From Piscinibacter sp. HJYY11 (GTDB lineage: Bacteria; Pseudomonadota; Gammaproteobacteria; Burkholderiales; Burkholderiaceae_C), in contig NZ_JAERQZ010000001.1 in NCBI RefSeq assembly GCF_016735515.1, forward strand, positions 2,716,746-2,780,745: a stretch of 64,000 nucleotides of DNA, in the 5' to 3' direction. Under the pieces are notes generated by a model that was given only the letters and a program-made list of their open reading frames with translations, did not search any database and was not told the origin of the DNA. A program made the position numbers and the translations under genes. Positions 18,773-27,721 of this stretch are shown here, piece by piece (the first letter of the stretch is position 1; every line of letters starts with the position of its first letter).

Positions 18773-21129
18773 GCCGCCTCCTGCGCGAAGCGGTAGGTGT
18801 TGCGGCCGGCGCGCTTGGCCACGTAGAGCGCCTTGTCGGCGTGGGCCAGCAGCTCTGAGACGCTCAGCTGCGCCCGCCCCGGCGCGCAATAGGCCACGCC
18901 CACGCTGGTGCTGATGACAATGCGCCCGCCGCCTTGCAACGCCACGGGCTCTTCCATGCACGCGATGATCTTCTGGGCCACCTGCTCGGGCTCCGCGTCG
19001 CCGCGCAGGCCTTCGAGCAGGATCACGAACTCGTCGCCGGCGAAACGCGCCACGGTGTCGGTCATGCGCACGCAGCGGCGCAGCCGGTCGGCAAAGAGCC
19101 TGAGCACCTCGTCGCCGGCCACGTGGCCGTGCGTGTCGTTGATCTCCTTGAATCGGTCGACGTCGAGGAACATCAGCGCCGTGCCGGTGCCGGCACGCTC
19201 GCCACGCATCAGCGCCATCGGCAGCACCTCGTTGAACTGGTAGCGGTTGGCCAGGCCGGTGAGCGTGTCGATCCGGACGAGCTCGCTCAGCCGCTGCTGC
19301 ACCTGCTTCATGGCCGACACGTCGGTGCTCAGCGCGTAGACGCCCGCCACGCTGCCGTCGGGCTGGATGTCGGGCAGGTAGGTGCCCTGCAGGCTGCGCT
19401 TCACGCCCAGCAGCTCGGACTCGATTTCGAACGTGACCCGCTCACCCATCAGCGCCCGCTGCAGGAAGGGCTGCACCTGCGCATAGTGCGCGGCCGTCAC
19501 CACCTCGGCCTTGCGCCGTCCGATCGCCGCGGCCGGCTCCACGCCCATCCATTCGCGCAGCGTCTGGTTGGCGAAGCGGTAGCGCTCGTCCTGGTCGATG
19601 TAGGCAATGAGCACCGGCAGGTTGTCGGTGATGGCGCGCAGCCGGCCTTCCGCACGGGCCTGCTCCAGCTGGGCCTCCTTCATCGCGGTGATGTCGAAGG
19701 TCATCAGGTAGAAGCCGCGCTGGGCGCCGCCTTCCAGCCGGTCGGGGATCAGGTGCGCCTGGAAATGCGCGGTGCGGCCCTGGAACGGCAGCTTGCCCTG
19801 GAAGCGCGCACGCCGACCCTGCAGCACCTCCTGCACGGAGGGCTCGTGCTGCGCGTAGTTGGCATCGCCGAGCGCCGCGCGCATCGAGAGGCCGGGAATC
19901 TGCGAGCGCTCCAGGCCGTTGGACTTGAGGCCGGCGTCGTTCGCATAGAGGCAGCGCTCCTGCATGTCGAAGTAGCCCACCATCGCGGGGATGCTGTTGA
20001 GCAGGTCCAGCAGGCGCTGCTCGCTCGCGGCCACGCGCTGCTCGGCTTCGTGGCGCTCGGTGATGTCGACCATCATCGCGTAGCAGCCGCGCACGCTGCC
20101 GTCGGGGGCGACGTCGGGGATGTAGTCGATCTGGTAGTGCCGCTCGCTGCCGCTGCGGCGGGAGCTGCTCGTCCACTGCACGCGCTGGCCGGCGAGCGCC
20201 TCCTCGATGCGCTCGCGCACCTTGCCCTCGTAGATCTCGGGGGTCAGCATCTCGCGCATGTGCCGCCCCAGCATCGACGCCGGGTCGGTGTTCCACCAGT
20301 CGAGGTAGCGCTGGTTGGCGAACTCGTAGCGCTGGTCGCGGTTCACATAGGCGATGAGCGCCGGCATGTTGTCGGTGATGGCGCGCAGCTGCTGCTCGGA
20401 GCGCTGCAGCCGCTCGCGGCTCTCCGACAGCGCGACCGACATCGCGTCGAACTGCCGCGCCAGGTCGCCGAGCTCGTTGCGCTCGGTGCTGGCGATGCGG
20501 TGGGCCATGTCGCCCGCACCGAGGGCGCGGGCGGCGGCCTCCAGGCGCGTGAGCGGCACCAGCACGCGCTGGCGCACCAGCAGCGCCACGCCGCAGAGAA
20601 AGGCCAGCAGCAGGCCGGGCACGAAGAAGGCGACGGCCCGGAACTGCTCGTCGGCCTGGGCCTTCACCTGCGAGGCGTCGAGGAACCACTGGTAGGCGTA
20701 GTCGCTCATCGCCTGCGTGCTGGTGAGCAGCTGGTCGACCAGCATCTCCTTGCGCCGGGCGGCGAATGCTTCACCGCCGGGCGGCAGCGATTCGAGCTTG
20801 AAGAAGAGCGGCGGCAGCGCGCCCACCACCGAGTGGAGCTCGGTGAGCGCCATGCTGTCGATCACGCCCGAGCGGCCTTCGCCGAGCGTCTTCGCGATGG
20901 TGGCGTGGCGCTGGTGCCACTGCTGGGCGGCACGCGGCTCGGCGTAGCGCGCGTATTCCTGCGTGAGCGTGAGCAGGCCCGCCACCTCGTGCGCGGTGAC
21001 CTGGGCGCGGCGCTGCGCCTCGCCCGCCGCATCGCTCTGTCGCGCGGCCGCCATCACCACCGCGAGCGAGGCCAGGCCCGCCACCAGCGAGGTGGCGACG
21101 GCAGCGATGACCTGGACGCGGATGCGCAT
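18769..21129 (-). CDS. Membrane-bound PAS-GGDEF diguanylate cyclase
   Basis: A 786-residue protein. TM1 (about 7-29) and TM2 (about 168-187) enclose a helical periplasmic domain; a HAMP linker (about 188-240) and three PAS domains (about 250-620) follow. The C-terminal GGDEF domain (about 625-780) has the active-site variant AGDEF in RFAGDEFVILLE. The inhibitory RxxD site is intact five residues upstream (RMTD), and DVDRFKEINDTHGH is also present. So it probably makes c-di-GMP and is product-inhibited. It is sandwiched between two binding-protein genes, 15 bases after one and overlapping the other. The periplasmic domain is a candidate docking site for them. Confidence 0.88.
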   Translation of the reverse strand: MRIRVQVIAAVATSLVAGLASLAVVMAAARQSDAAGEAQRRAQVTAHEVAGLLTLTQEYARYAEPRAAQQWHQRHATIAKTLGEGRSGVIDSMALTELHSVVGALPPLFFKLESLPPGGEAFAARRKEMLVDQLLTSTQAMSDYAYQWFLDASQVKAQADEQFRAVAFFVPGLLLAFLCGVALLVRQRVLVPLTRLEAAARALGAGDMAHRIASTERNELGDLARQFDAMSVALSESRERLQRSEQQLRAITDNMPALIAYVNRDQRYEFANQRYLDWWNTDPASMLGRHMREMLTPEIYEGKVRERIEEALAGQRVQWTSSSRRSGSERHYQIDYIPDVAPDGSVRGCYAMMVDITERHEAEQRVAASEQRLLDLLNSIPAMVGYFDMQERCLYANDAGLKSNGLERSQIPGLSMRAALGDANYAQHEPSVQEVLQGRRARFQGKLPFQGRTAHFQAHLIPDRLEGGAQRGFYLMTFDITAMKEAQLEQARAEGRLRAITDNLPVLIAYIDQDERYRFANQTLREWMGVEPAAAIGRRKAEVVTAAHYAQVQPFLQRALMGERVTFEIESELLGVKRSLQGTYLPDIQPDGSVAGVYALSTDVSAMKQVQQRLSELVRIDTLTGLANRYQFNEVLPMALMRGERAGTGTALMFLDVDRFKEINDTHGHVAGDEVLRLFADRLRRCVRMTDTVARFAGDEFVILLEGLRGDAEPEQVAQKIIACMEEPVALQGGGRIVISTSVGVAYCAPGRAQLSVSELLAHADKALYVAKRAGRNTYRFAQEAA

Positions 21130-21144
21130 GTTCGCCCCTTCCCC

Positions 21145-22122
21145 CTATCGCCCGATCGTGGCGGCGGTCGGCTTCACCTTGCGCAAGGGCGCGGCGTGCA
21201 CGAGCGACAGGTAGTTGGGCGGCGCCTTGCCCGCGATCTGCCCTTCCCTCAGGGCCCAGCGGGCCTGGCTTTCCATGGTGGCGATGAGCGCCTGGTCGAG
21301 CCCGAGGCGATACGAGAAGCTCGGCCACGAGAACTCGAGGAAGTCGCTCTCCATCGCGAGCCGGCGGCGCAGGATCGCCTTGGCCGCGTCGGGCTCCTGC
21401 TGGATGAAGAGCTCGGCGCGGCGCAGCGCGCGCAGCAGGCGCTCGAACGCCACGTCCTGCACCCCGACCAGGCGGCGTTGCACCGCGAGGTTGAAGGTCT
21501 GGATGTAGCCGTTCGAGGCCGAGAGGGCGTGCCCGCCACCGTTGAGCGCCTTCAGCGCCTGGTAGCCATAGGGCTCCCAGCAGGCGATGGCGTCGACCTT
21601 GCCCGACACGAGGTTCTCGACCAGCTGCTCGGGCCGCAGGTCGACGATGCGCACCGTGCGCGGGTCGATGCCCGAGACGATGAGGAAGAGGTCGAGGTAG
21701 TACTGCGCCGCCGAGCCGATGGGCACGCCGATGCGGCGCGAGGTGAGGCTCGCGTCGCCGCCCTTGGGGCCGCGCATGATGATCTTGAGGTCTTCGCTCG
21801 CATGCACGAAGGAGGCGATGATGGCGAAGTCGGTGCGCCGGAAGGCGGTGAGCGCCATCGGCAGGTCGGCCACGGTCGCCACGTCGGCGCGGCCCTCGAG
21901 CATCTGGGCGAGGCAGCGCTGGCCGCCCAGGCATTCCTGCAGCTGGACCTCGACCGACTCGGCGGAAAAGTAGCCCTTCTCCTCGGCCACGTAGAGCGGC
22001 AAGGACAACGGCGTGCGAGAGACCGCCAGGCGGAGCGGCTCGGCACAGGCGAGGCCCGGCACGAGCAGAGCCCACACGGCCCACCCCCACACCACTCGCC
22101 GAAGACACATTGCTATTCGCAT
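21145..22122 (-). CDS. NMT1/SsuA-type periplasmic binding protein (second paralogue)
   Basis: A 325-residue protein, the same length as its paralogue at 17795-18772. It has a signal peptide (about 1-27, ending GLACAEP) and LRLAVSRTPLSLPLYVAEEKGYF. The Cys pair ECLGGQRCLAQM aligns with that of the paralogue. The following DVATVADLPMALTAFRRTDFAIIAS also matches segment by segment. It is the first gene of the five-gene sensory operon. Its ligand is unknown and no transporter genes are nearby. Confidence 0.86.
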   Translation of the reverse strand: MRIAMCLRRVVWGWAVWALLVPGLACAEPLRLAVSRTPLSLPLYVAEEKGYFSAESVEVQLQECLGGQRCLAQMLEGRADVATVADLPMALTAFRRTDFAIIASFVHASEDLKIIMRGPKGGDASLTSRRIGVPIGSAAQYYLDLFLIVSGIDPRTVRIVDLRPEQLVENLVSGKVDAIACWEPYGYQALKALNGGGHALSASNGYIQTFNLAVQRRLVGVQDVAFERLLRALRRAELFIQQEPDAAKAILRRRLAMESDFLEFSWPSFSYRLGLDQALIATMESQARWALREGQIAGKAPPNYLSLVHAAPLRKVKPTAATIGR

Positions 22123-22295
22123 GGTTCACCCTCGACGAACGCGCCGATTGCAGAACGACCAGCTCAGGGCGGCAGTTCCGCAGAGCACGGCCAGCATGCT
22201 ACTGAGTCGGCATGCGCGGGGGTGGGAAAGCGAGATGTATCTCTGCGCATTTCCGGCAATACGGCCGGCTTGTGAGGAGTTGCTGTCGCGCCGAC

Positions 22296-22730
22296 TCAGG
22301 CCGGCTCGTCGTCCAGCAGGGCCTGTGTACGTAGATCCCGCAATCCGCCGTACCAGCGGTCGAGCGCCATCGACCAGACCGGCTCGCCCGGGGCGACGGT
22401 CTCGAAAAGCGTGAGGCAGGAGCAGAACTTCAGGTCGTCGGGCGAGCCGAAGATCTCGTGGGCGCTCTTGTGCGGCACGGCCAGCACACGCTGCACCGAG
22501 CGCTTGAGCCGCGGGCCGAGCACCGGGTGCGCCCAGTACGCCGCGGCCTCCTGGCGCGAGGCGATGCCGTAGCGCCGCGCCATGTCGCTTCGGCCCAGCG
22601 CTTTCAGTTGCGGGAAGACGAACCACATCCAGTGGCTGGTCTTCGCGCCGGCGTTCAGTTCCGCGTCGACTTGCGCCATCACCGGCGCTTGGGCGTCGAC
22701 AAAACGTTGCAGGTCATGCGGGTCGCTCAT
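22296..22730 (-). CDS. DUF1810 family protein
   Basis: A 144-residue cytoplasmic protein with the full DUF1810 pattern: DLQRFVDAQAPV near the N-terminus, KTSHWMWFVFPQLKALGRSD in the middle, and IFGSPDDLKFCSCLTLFE towards the end. The function of the family is not established. It appears to be a single-gene unit. The 173 bases upstream of the next gene to the right and left hold only short dyads (for example CATGC...GCATG near 22195-22217). Confidence 0.88.
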   Translation of the reverse strand: MSDPHDLQRFVDAQAPVMAQVDAELNAGAKTSHWMWFVFPQLKALGRSDMARRYGIASRQEAAAYWAHPVLGPRLKRSVQRVLAVPHKSAHEIFGSPDDLKFCSCLTLFETVAPGEPVWSMALDRWYGGLRDLRTQALLDDEPA

Positions 22731-22807
22731 CAGGCTCTCCTCGGGCTCGCTGGGGTCAAGGGAAGCGCAGAATATTCCGCCGGATTGGCGGCCGGCATGG
22801 GGAAAGC

Positions 22808-23095
22808 TCAGGCCGGATCAGGGAAATGTGACCAGCGCCGCAACACCGTCACGAAAGTCACCGCATAACAGCCGGCCACGTTGCCGATGCACACCCAGGT
22901 GTAGTTCGGGTCTTCACTGACGAAGTGCGCGTAGAGCAGCGACACGGTGGACGAGGCGCACCACAGGCCCCAGGTGGGCAGCGACACGTCGGCCGCGCCA
23001 TTGCGGCTCTTCCACACGGCCCGCACCTGCGGCACGTAGCCGATCACGAAGACCACCCCGAACAGCGCATACAACGCGCTCACGACACCCAGCAC
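22808..23095 (-). CDS. Small PQ-loop membrane protein (SemiSWEET-like)
   Basis: A 95-residue protein with three predicted transmembrane helices (about 4-22, 40-58, 66-84). The first helix carries GYVPQVRAVWKSRNG followed by VSLPTWGLW, matching the PQ-loop repeat, in which the Pro-Gln pair hinges the helix. SemiSWEET sugar transporters are of this size and work as dimers, but many bacterial PQ-loop proteins have no known substrate. The start is a GTG at 23095. No operon partner. Confidence 0.7.
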   Translation of the reverse strand: MLGVVSALYALFGVVFVIGYVPQVRAVWKSRNGAADVSLPTWGLWCASSTVSLLYAHFVSEDPNYTWVCIGNVAGCYAVTFVTVLRRWSHFPDPA

Positions 23096-23174
23096 GACGA
23101 CACCTCAAGACTGCTGGCGGCAGTGTCGCGCAGCGCCCCGCGGCAGAAGGGCTGAACAAGCGGGCTGAGACCGC

Positions 23175-24659
23175 CTACTTGCGCCTGAGCCCGCGCTCGG
23201 CCAGCTCGAACACCCCCTGCGTGGCCAGCGCCAGCACCGCCGCCGGGATGGCCCCGGCCAGCAGCGTCGTGTGGTCGTTGAGCGCGAGGCCGGTGACGAT
23301 GCGCTCGCCGTAGCCGCCGGCGCCGATGAAGGCAGCGATGGTCGCCGTGCCCACGCTGATCACCGCCGCGGTCTTGATGCCGGCGAGCAGCACGGGCGCG
23401 GCGAGCGGCAGGTCGACGCTGCGCCAGCGCTGCGAGGCCGTGAGGCCGAGCGCCGTGCCGGCCTCGCGCAGGCCGGCCGGCACCTGCTGCAGGCCGGTCG
23501 CGGTGTTGCGCACGATGGGCAAGAGCGCATAGAGCGCCAGCGCCACCAGCGCCGGCACGGTGCCGATGCGCCCGAGCAGCGGGATCAGCATGGCCAGCAA
23601 CGCGAGCGACGGCACCGTCTGCAGGAGGCCCACCGCCGCCATCACCGGCTGCTCGACCCGCGGCAGTGCCGCCGCTGCCGCGCCGAGCGGGATGCCGACG
23701 ATGCAGGCCGCGAGCACCGCCACGGCGACGAGCAGCAGGTGCTGCGCGGTGAGGCGCCCGAGGTCATCGGCGAAGAGGCGGTCGAGCAGGCCGGTGCGGG
23801 CGGCTGCTGCCTGAGTGGGTGCCAGGAAACCCCGCGCCACCTCGGCGAACGGCTGGCCCTTCAGCTCGGCCTGGCCGTTCATCTCGATCATGCGTGCGAC
23901 GCCGATGCGGCCTTCGAGGGCCTTCAATGCCTGCCACGCCGCGGGAAAGCGCTGCGGCAGGTCGAGCCGGTAGAGCAGCACCGCGTCGTAGCGCGGGAAG
24001 AAGCCGAGGTCGTCGTCGAGCACGCGCAGGCCGAGCGTCGCGATCTTGGCGTCGGTGGTGTAGATGTCGGTGGCGGCGATGCGGCCGCTCGCGAGCGCCT
24101 CGTAGGCGATGCCGTGGTCGATGCCCACCGGTTTGTGGGGCAGGCCGTAGCGCGCGGCGAGGCCGGGCCAGCCGTCCTGCCGGCCGAGGAACTCGTGCGA
24201 CAGCCCGAGCGCGAGGGCGGGGTGCGCCTGGAGGTCGCTGAGTCGCGCGATGTTCAGCCGCCGCGCCTCGGCTTCGGTCATCGCCAGCGCGTAGCCGTTG
24301 GAGAAGCCGAGCGTGCCGGTGACGCCGAGGCCCTGCTGCGCGAGCCCCGCGCGCAGCGCGTCCTCGCTGTTGAGCTGCGGCTGCTTAAGGATCTCGGCCG
24401 CGATGGTGCCGAGGTACTCGGGATAGACATCGATCGCGCCGGCCTTCAGCGCCTCGAACACCACCGCGGTGTTGCCCAGCCCCTGGCGGTGCTGCGCCGC
24501 CGTGCCGGCCTGCTGCGCCGTCTGCGCGACGATCTCGCCGAGGATGTACGACTCGGTGAAGCGTTTCGAGCCGACCTGCAACTCCGCAGCACCGGCCGGA
24601 GCTGCGATGCAGAGGACCAGGGCGCAGCACAGCAGGCGTAGGGCAGACACGATGGGCAT
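23175..24659 (-). CDS. Osmoprotectant/choline-type ABC transporter: fused binding protein and permease
   Basis: A 494-residue fusion. A signal peptide (about 1-25) leads into an OpuAC-like binding domain (about 27-290) beginning LQVGSKRFTESYILGEIV and containing YPEYLGTIAAEIL. A permease domain follows (about 310-490) with about six hydrophobic helices and the EAA-type loop GLREAGTALGLTASQRWRSV. The binding domain comes first, whereas many OpuA/ProWX-type fusions have it last. No ATPase gene is adjacent, so the transporter needs one from elsewhere. A GTG at 24686 is an alternative start; the ATG at 24659 gives a better signal peptide. Confidence 0.82.
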   Translation of the reverse strand: MPIVSALRLLCCALVLCIAAPAGAAELQVGSKRFTESYILGEIVAQTAQQAGTAAQHRQGLGNTAVVFEALKAGAIDVYPEYLGTIAAEILKQPQLNSEDALRAGLAQQGLGVTGTLGFSNGYALAMTEAEARRLNIARLSDLQAHPALALGLSHEFLGRQDGWPGLAARYGLPHKPVGIDHGIAYEALASGRIAATDIYTTDAKIATLGLRVLDDDLGFFPRYDAVLLYRLDLPQRFPAAWQALKALEGRIGVARMIEMNGQAELKGQPFAEVARGFLAPTQAAAARTGLLDRLFADDLGRLTAQHLLLVAVAVLAACIVGIPLGAAAAALPRVEQPVMAAVGLLQTVPSLALLAMLIPLLGRIGTVPALVALALYALLPIVRNTATGLQQVPAGLREAGTALGLTASQRWRSVDLPLAAPVLLAGIKTAAVISVGTATIAAFIGAGGYGERIVTGLALNDHTTLLAGAIPAAVLALATQGVFELAERGLRRK

Positions 24660-24703
24660 GCCCCATCTTGCCAAGACCTCCCGCACCCCTCACACAGGAA
24701 GGG

Positions 24704-25591
24704 TCAGCGCAAGGCCTGCGGCGCCAGCGCCTGCCGGTAGCGCCGGCTGCACGGCACGGTGCCGCCGCTGCGCATGTGCAAGCGGGCATCGCCGCTGTCC
24801 TGCGGCTCGATCTCACGCACGTGGTCGAGGTTGACGGCCCAACTGCGGTGGACGCGCACGAAGCGCGCAGGGTCCAGTTGCGCGAGGACGTCCGCCAGGG
24901 GAGACCGCAGCAGGTAGTCGTGGCCGTTCACACGCAGGCCCACATAGTTGCCCTGCGCCTGCAGCCACTCGATGTCGCCGGCCGCGACGAGAAATTCCCT
25001 GCGCAGCTTGCGCACCAGGAAGCGCTCTGGCCGCGGCGGCTCGGGCACGGCGGGAGCCGGCGCACCGGGGGCCGGCTCGGGGGCATCCAACACACGGGCT
25101 TCGCCCTGCAGGCGCAGCAGGAACAGCTGGTAGGTCCACAGCGCCAGCATGCACAGCCCATAGCTGCGCGCATCCTTCAGGTACTCGTAGCGCAGCATCG
25201 CAAGCCACGGCCCCTGGTCGTACTGATCGCCGAGCGCGGCATACGCGAGCTTGCGCAGCGCGACCATGGCGGCCACGTGCACCGCGCAGAAGACCAGCGA
25301 GCCCAGCAGGTGCGCGACCAGGTGCCGGCGCCAGCGCGCATGCGGCAGCGGGTAGCGCCGGTACATCGCCACCAGGGCCGGCAACAGCGCGAGCAACACC
25401 AGGTTGCTGGTGAGTTCCCACACCAGGGGCCGCCAGTACGGCGCCTGCGGCTCGGTGCTGCGCAGGTCGGCCCAGCTCACCAGGCTGTTGGTCACCATCT
25501 GGAAGAGCACCACCAGCACCCAGAACGCTGGCTCGGCCACGGGGCGCCAGGGCTGGTAGCGGGCGAACCAGTTGTCGTGCTGCGGCGGCAT
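24704..25591 (-). CDS. Membrane-anchored LytTR-type DNA-binding regulator
   Basis: A 295-residue protein. Four hydrophobic segments fill the N-terminal half (about 18-40, 55-78, 90-112, 145-165). A proline/alanine linker (about 175-195) joins them to a C-terminal LytTR DNA-binding domain (about 200-290) with FLVAAGDIEWLQAQGNYV and FVRVHRSWAVNLDHVREIE. The family normally acts as a response-regulator output; here sensing may be direct through the membrane part. Its stop lies 44 bases before the SBP-permease fusion gene in the same direction, so it may control it. Confidence 0.82.
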   Translation of the reverse strand: MPPQHDNWFARYQPWRPVAEPAFWVLVVLFQMVTNSLVSWADLRSTEPQAPYWRPLVWELTSNLVLLALLPALVAMYRRYPLPHARWRRHLVAHLLGSLVFCAVHVAAMVALRKLAYAALGDQYDQGPWLAMLRYEYLKDARSYGLCMLALWTYQLFLLRLQGEARVLDAPEPAPGAPAPAVPEPPRPERFLVRKLRREFLVAAGDIEWLQAQGNYVGLRVNGHDYLLRSPLADVLAQLDPARFVRVHRSWAVNLDHVREIEPQDSGDARLHMRSGGTVPCSRRYRQALAPQALR

Positions 25592-25754
25592 GGGCGACGA
25601 GTCTAGGGCTCGGACGGATGGGAAGCACGCCGTTCGTCCCGGCCGGCCACCGCTCGTCCCGGGGCCGCCGCGATTGGCCCCACCGCGCACAACCGCCGGC
25701 GTGTGCCGCTGCATCGTGCAGGCCTCACCACCACGTTTTCCACAGGAGGATCGC

Positions 25755-26660
25755 ATGTCACAGGCTTTCGTCGAGACCGTTCGTTTTCGGTCGGGTGGCG
25801 CTGAGCTGGTCGGCCATCTGCATCGACCCGCGGCACCACCACGCCCTGGCACACCGGCCCCGGCCGTCGTCGTCACCGGCTCGTGGCTGACCGTCAAGGA
25901 ACAGATGGCCAGCACCTACTGCGCGCAACTGGCGGCGCGCGGCCTGCCCGCCCTGTGTTTCGACTTCCGCAACTTCGGCGAAAGCGGTGGCGAGCCGAGG
26001 CAGCATGAATCTCCCACGCTGAAGGCAGCCGACATCCATGCTGCCGTGGACTGGCTGGCGCGACAGGCAGGCATCGACGGCCAGCGCATCGGCGGCCTGA
26101 GCATCTGCGCCAGCGCAGGCTACATGGCCCAGGCCGTGGCCCACGGGGCCCCGCTCGCAGCGCTGGTGATGGTGGCACCCTGGCTGCACGACGCCCAGGC
26201 CGTGCGCGCCATCTACGGCGGCGAACCGGGCGTGCAGGCGCGGCTGGCCGCAGCCCAGGCGGCGCTGGCCGGCACCGGCCCCAGCCATGCGCCCGCCGCC
26301 AGCCTGACGGACCCGTCGGCGGCGATGCACGGCCCCTTCGACTACTACCTCGATGCCACCCGCGGCGCCGTGCCCGCGTGGACCAACCAGTTCGCACTGC
26401 GCTCCTGGGCCGACTGGCTGGCCTTCGACCCGACGCCGTCGGCCGAGCGCATCACCGTCCCGGTCGCCCTGGTCCACAGCCAGCAGGCCGCTCTGCCCGA
26501 GAGTGCGCAGCGCTTCCATGACAAGCTGAGAGGGCCGAAGTCCATCACCTGGCTGGAGGGTGCCTCGCAGTTCGACTTCTACGACAACCCCGCCGTGGTG
26601 CGCGAGGCGGTGGCCATCGCGGCGCGACATTTCCAACAGGGAGAAGCCAGCCATGCGTGA
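25755..26660 (+). CDS. Alpha/beta hydrolase
   Basis: A 301-residue hydrolase related to the YcjY/dienelactone-hydrolase-like group. It shows PAVVVTGSWLTVKEQM, the oxyanion-type FDFRNFGESGGEPRQ, and a nucleophile elbow in GGLSICASAGYMAQ (Ser in C-A-S-A-G). A perfect AGGAGG precedes the ATG at 25755. It overlaps the next gene by 8 bases, so the two are translationally coupled. The substrate cannot be read from the sequence. It is divergent from the LytTR gene. Confidence 0.83.
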   Translation: MSQAFVETVRFRSGGAELVGHLHRPAAPPRPGTPAPAVVVTGSWLTVKEQMASTYCAQLAARGLPALCFDFRNFGESGGEPRQHESPTLKAADIHAAVDWLARQAGIDGQRIGGLSICASAGYMAQAVAHGAPLAALVMVAPWLHDAQAVRAIYGGEPGVQARLAAAQAALAGTGPSHAPAASLTDPSAAMHGPFDYYLDATRGAVPAWTNQFALRSWADWLAFDPTPSAERITVPVALVHSQQAALPESAQRFHDKLRGPKSITWLEGASQFDFYDNPAVVREAVAIAARHFQQGEASHA

Positions 26661-27219
26661 ACGACTGTTCGCACCGCTGGCCGCCGTCGCCATGGGGGCC
26701 TGCCTGATGCTCCCGGCCACGCCCGCCACCGGACAGCCCGCCGGGCAACGGCTGAGCGCGGCCGACCGCTTGGACATCCAGGACGCCATCGCCAACATGC
26801 TGCTCGCCATCGACCAGTGCGACTGGGCGCGCGTGCGTGCGGCCTTCGCCGACGAGGTGCTCGTGGACTACACCGCACTCTCAGGCGGCAGCCCGAGCCG
26901 CGTGCGGGCCGACGCGCTGATGGCGAGCTGGCAGGCGCTGGTGCCGGGTTTCGAGGCGACCCAGCACCTGGTCGGGCCGGTGGTGGCGCAGCGGCGAGAC
27001 ACCGAGGTCGTGGCCCACACCGCCGTGCGCGGCTACCACCACATCGCAGGCGCAGCACCGCCGGTCTGGATGGTGGCAGGCCGCTACACCTTTGCGCTGA
27101 CGCGGCGGGGCGCGCACTGGCGCATCAGCGCCATCCGGCTGCACGTGGCCTATCAGGAAGGCAACCTCGGACTGCCCGCCCTGGCGCAGCAGCGGGTGCG
27201 GGAAGGCAAAGGGCGCTGA
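26653..27219 (+). CDS. Secreted SnoaL/NTF2-like protein
   Basis: A 188-residue protein. A signal peptide (about 1-28, ending ATPATGQP) precedes a SnoaL-like fold with LDIQDAIANMLLAIDQCDWARVRAAFADE and a C-terminal YTFALTRRGAHWRISAIRLHVAY. This fold serves isomerases, dehydratases and ligand-binding proteins, so no activity is assigned. The start ATG lies inside the 3' end of the hydrolase gene, indicating a two-gene operon. Confidence 0.8.
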   Translation: MRERLFAPLAAVAMGACLMLPATPATGQPAGQRLSAADRLDIQDAIANMLLAIDQCDWARVRAAFADEVLVDYTALSGGSPSRVRADALMASWQALVPGFEATQHLVGPVVAQRRDTEVVAHTAVRGYHHIAGAAPPVWMVAGRYTFALTRRGAHWRISAIRLHVAYQEGNLGLPALAQQRVREGKGR

Positions 27220-27223
27220 GGGG

Positions 27224-27721
27224 TCAGCGCCAGGCGCCGCGATGCGGCTGCGAGGCCTCCTCCACCAGGGCCGGGCCGATGGTCTCGATGGCGTGCGGCG
27301 AAGCGGCGAACACGTCGCGGCACGACAGCTCGGCGTCACGCTGCGTGGCGAGCTCGCCTCGGAAGACGCGCAGCCGCACCGCGTCGATGCCGTAGACCAC
27401 GCGCCCGATGCCCGACCAGAAGATGCCGCCGGCGCACATCACGCAGGGCTCTCCCGAGGCATACATCGTGGCGGTGGCGAGCGTCGCGCGTGGCACACGC
27501 GGCGTGGCCTCGCGCAGCGCGCCCATCTCGGCGTGGGCCGTGCAGTCGCCGCTCTCGCCGTTGCGGTTGGTCGCTTCGGCCAGCACGGTGCCATCGGCCC
27601 CGACGATCACCGCGCCGAACGGCCGGTTGCCCCGCTCGCGCGCCAGCGCCGAGAGGCCGATGGCGCGCCGCAGGTACAGCGCATCGCGTTCGCCGAGCGC
27701 CACTTCGTCCGGCGCGCTCAC
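27224..27721 (-). CDS. CMP/dCMP-type nucleoside or nucleobase deaminase
   Basis: A 165-residue zinc deaminase. The catalytic site is HAEMGAL (zinc His and proton-shuttle Glu) plus GEPCVMCAGGIFWSGI (the Pro-Cys-x-x-Cys pair). Its length and the RPFGAVIVGADG segment fit guanine deaminase/nucleoside deaminase relatives. The start overlaps the upstream binding-protein gene by 4 bases. With that gene and the Rieske oxygenase it forms a three-gene operon, which suggests a nitrogen-containing ring or amino group in the substrate; this is inference. Confidence 0.85.
   Translation of the reverse strand: MSAPDEVALGERDALYLRRAIGLSALARERGNRPFGAVIVGADGTVLAEATNRNGESGDCTAHAEMGALREATPRVPRATLATATMYASGEPCVMCAGGIFWSGIGRVVYGIDAVRLRVFRGELATQRDAELSCRDVFAASPHAIETIGPALVEEASQPHRGAWR

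Noticed and set aside
18934..22275. Very long plus-strand reading frame (over 1100 codons) opposite the GGDEF region
   Set aside because: It is antisense to three well-supported genes and has His/Arg/Ala-rich, low-complexity composition typical of GC-rich shadow frames.
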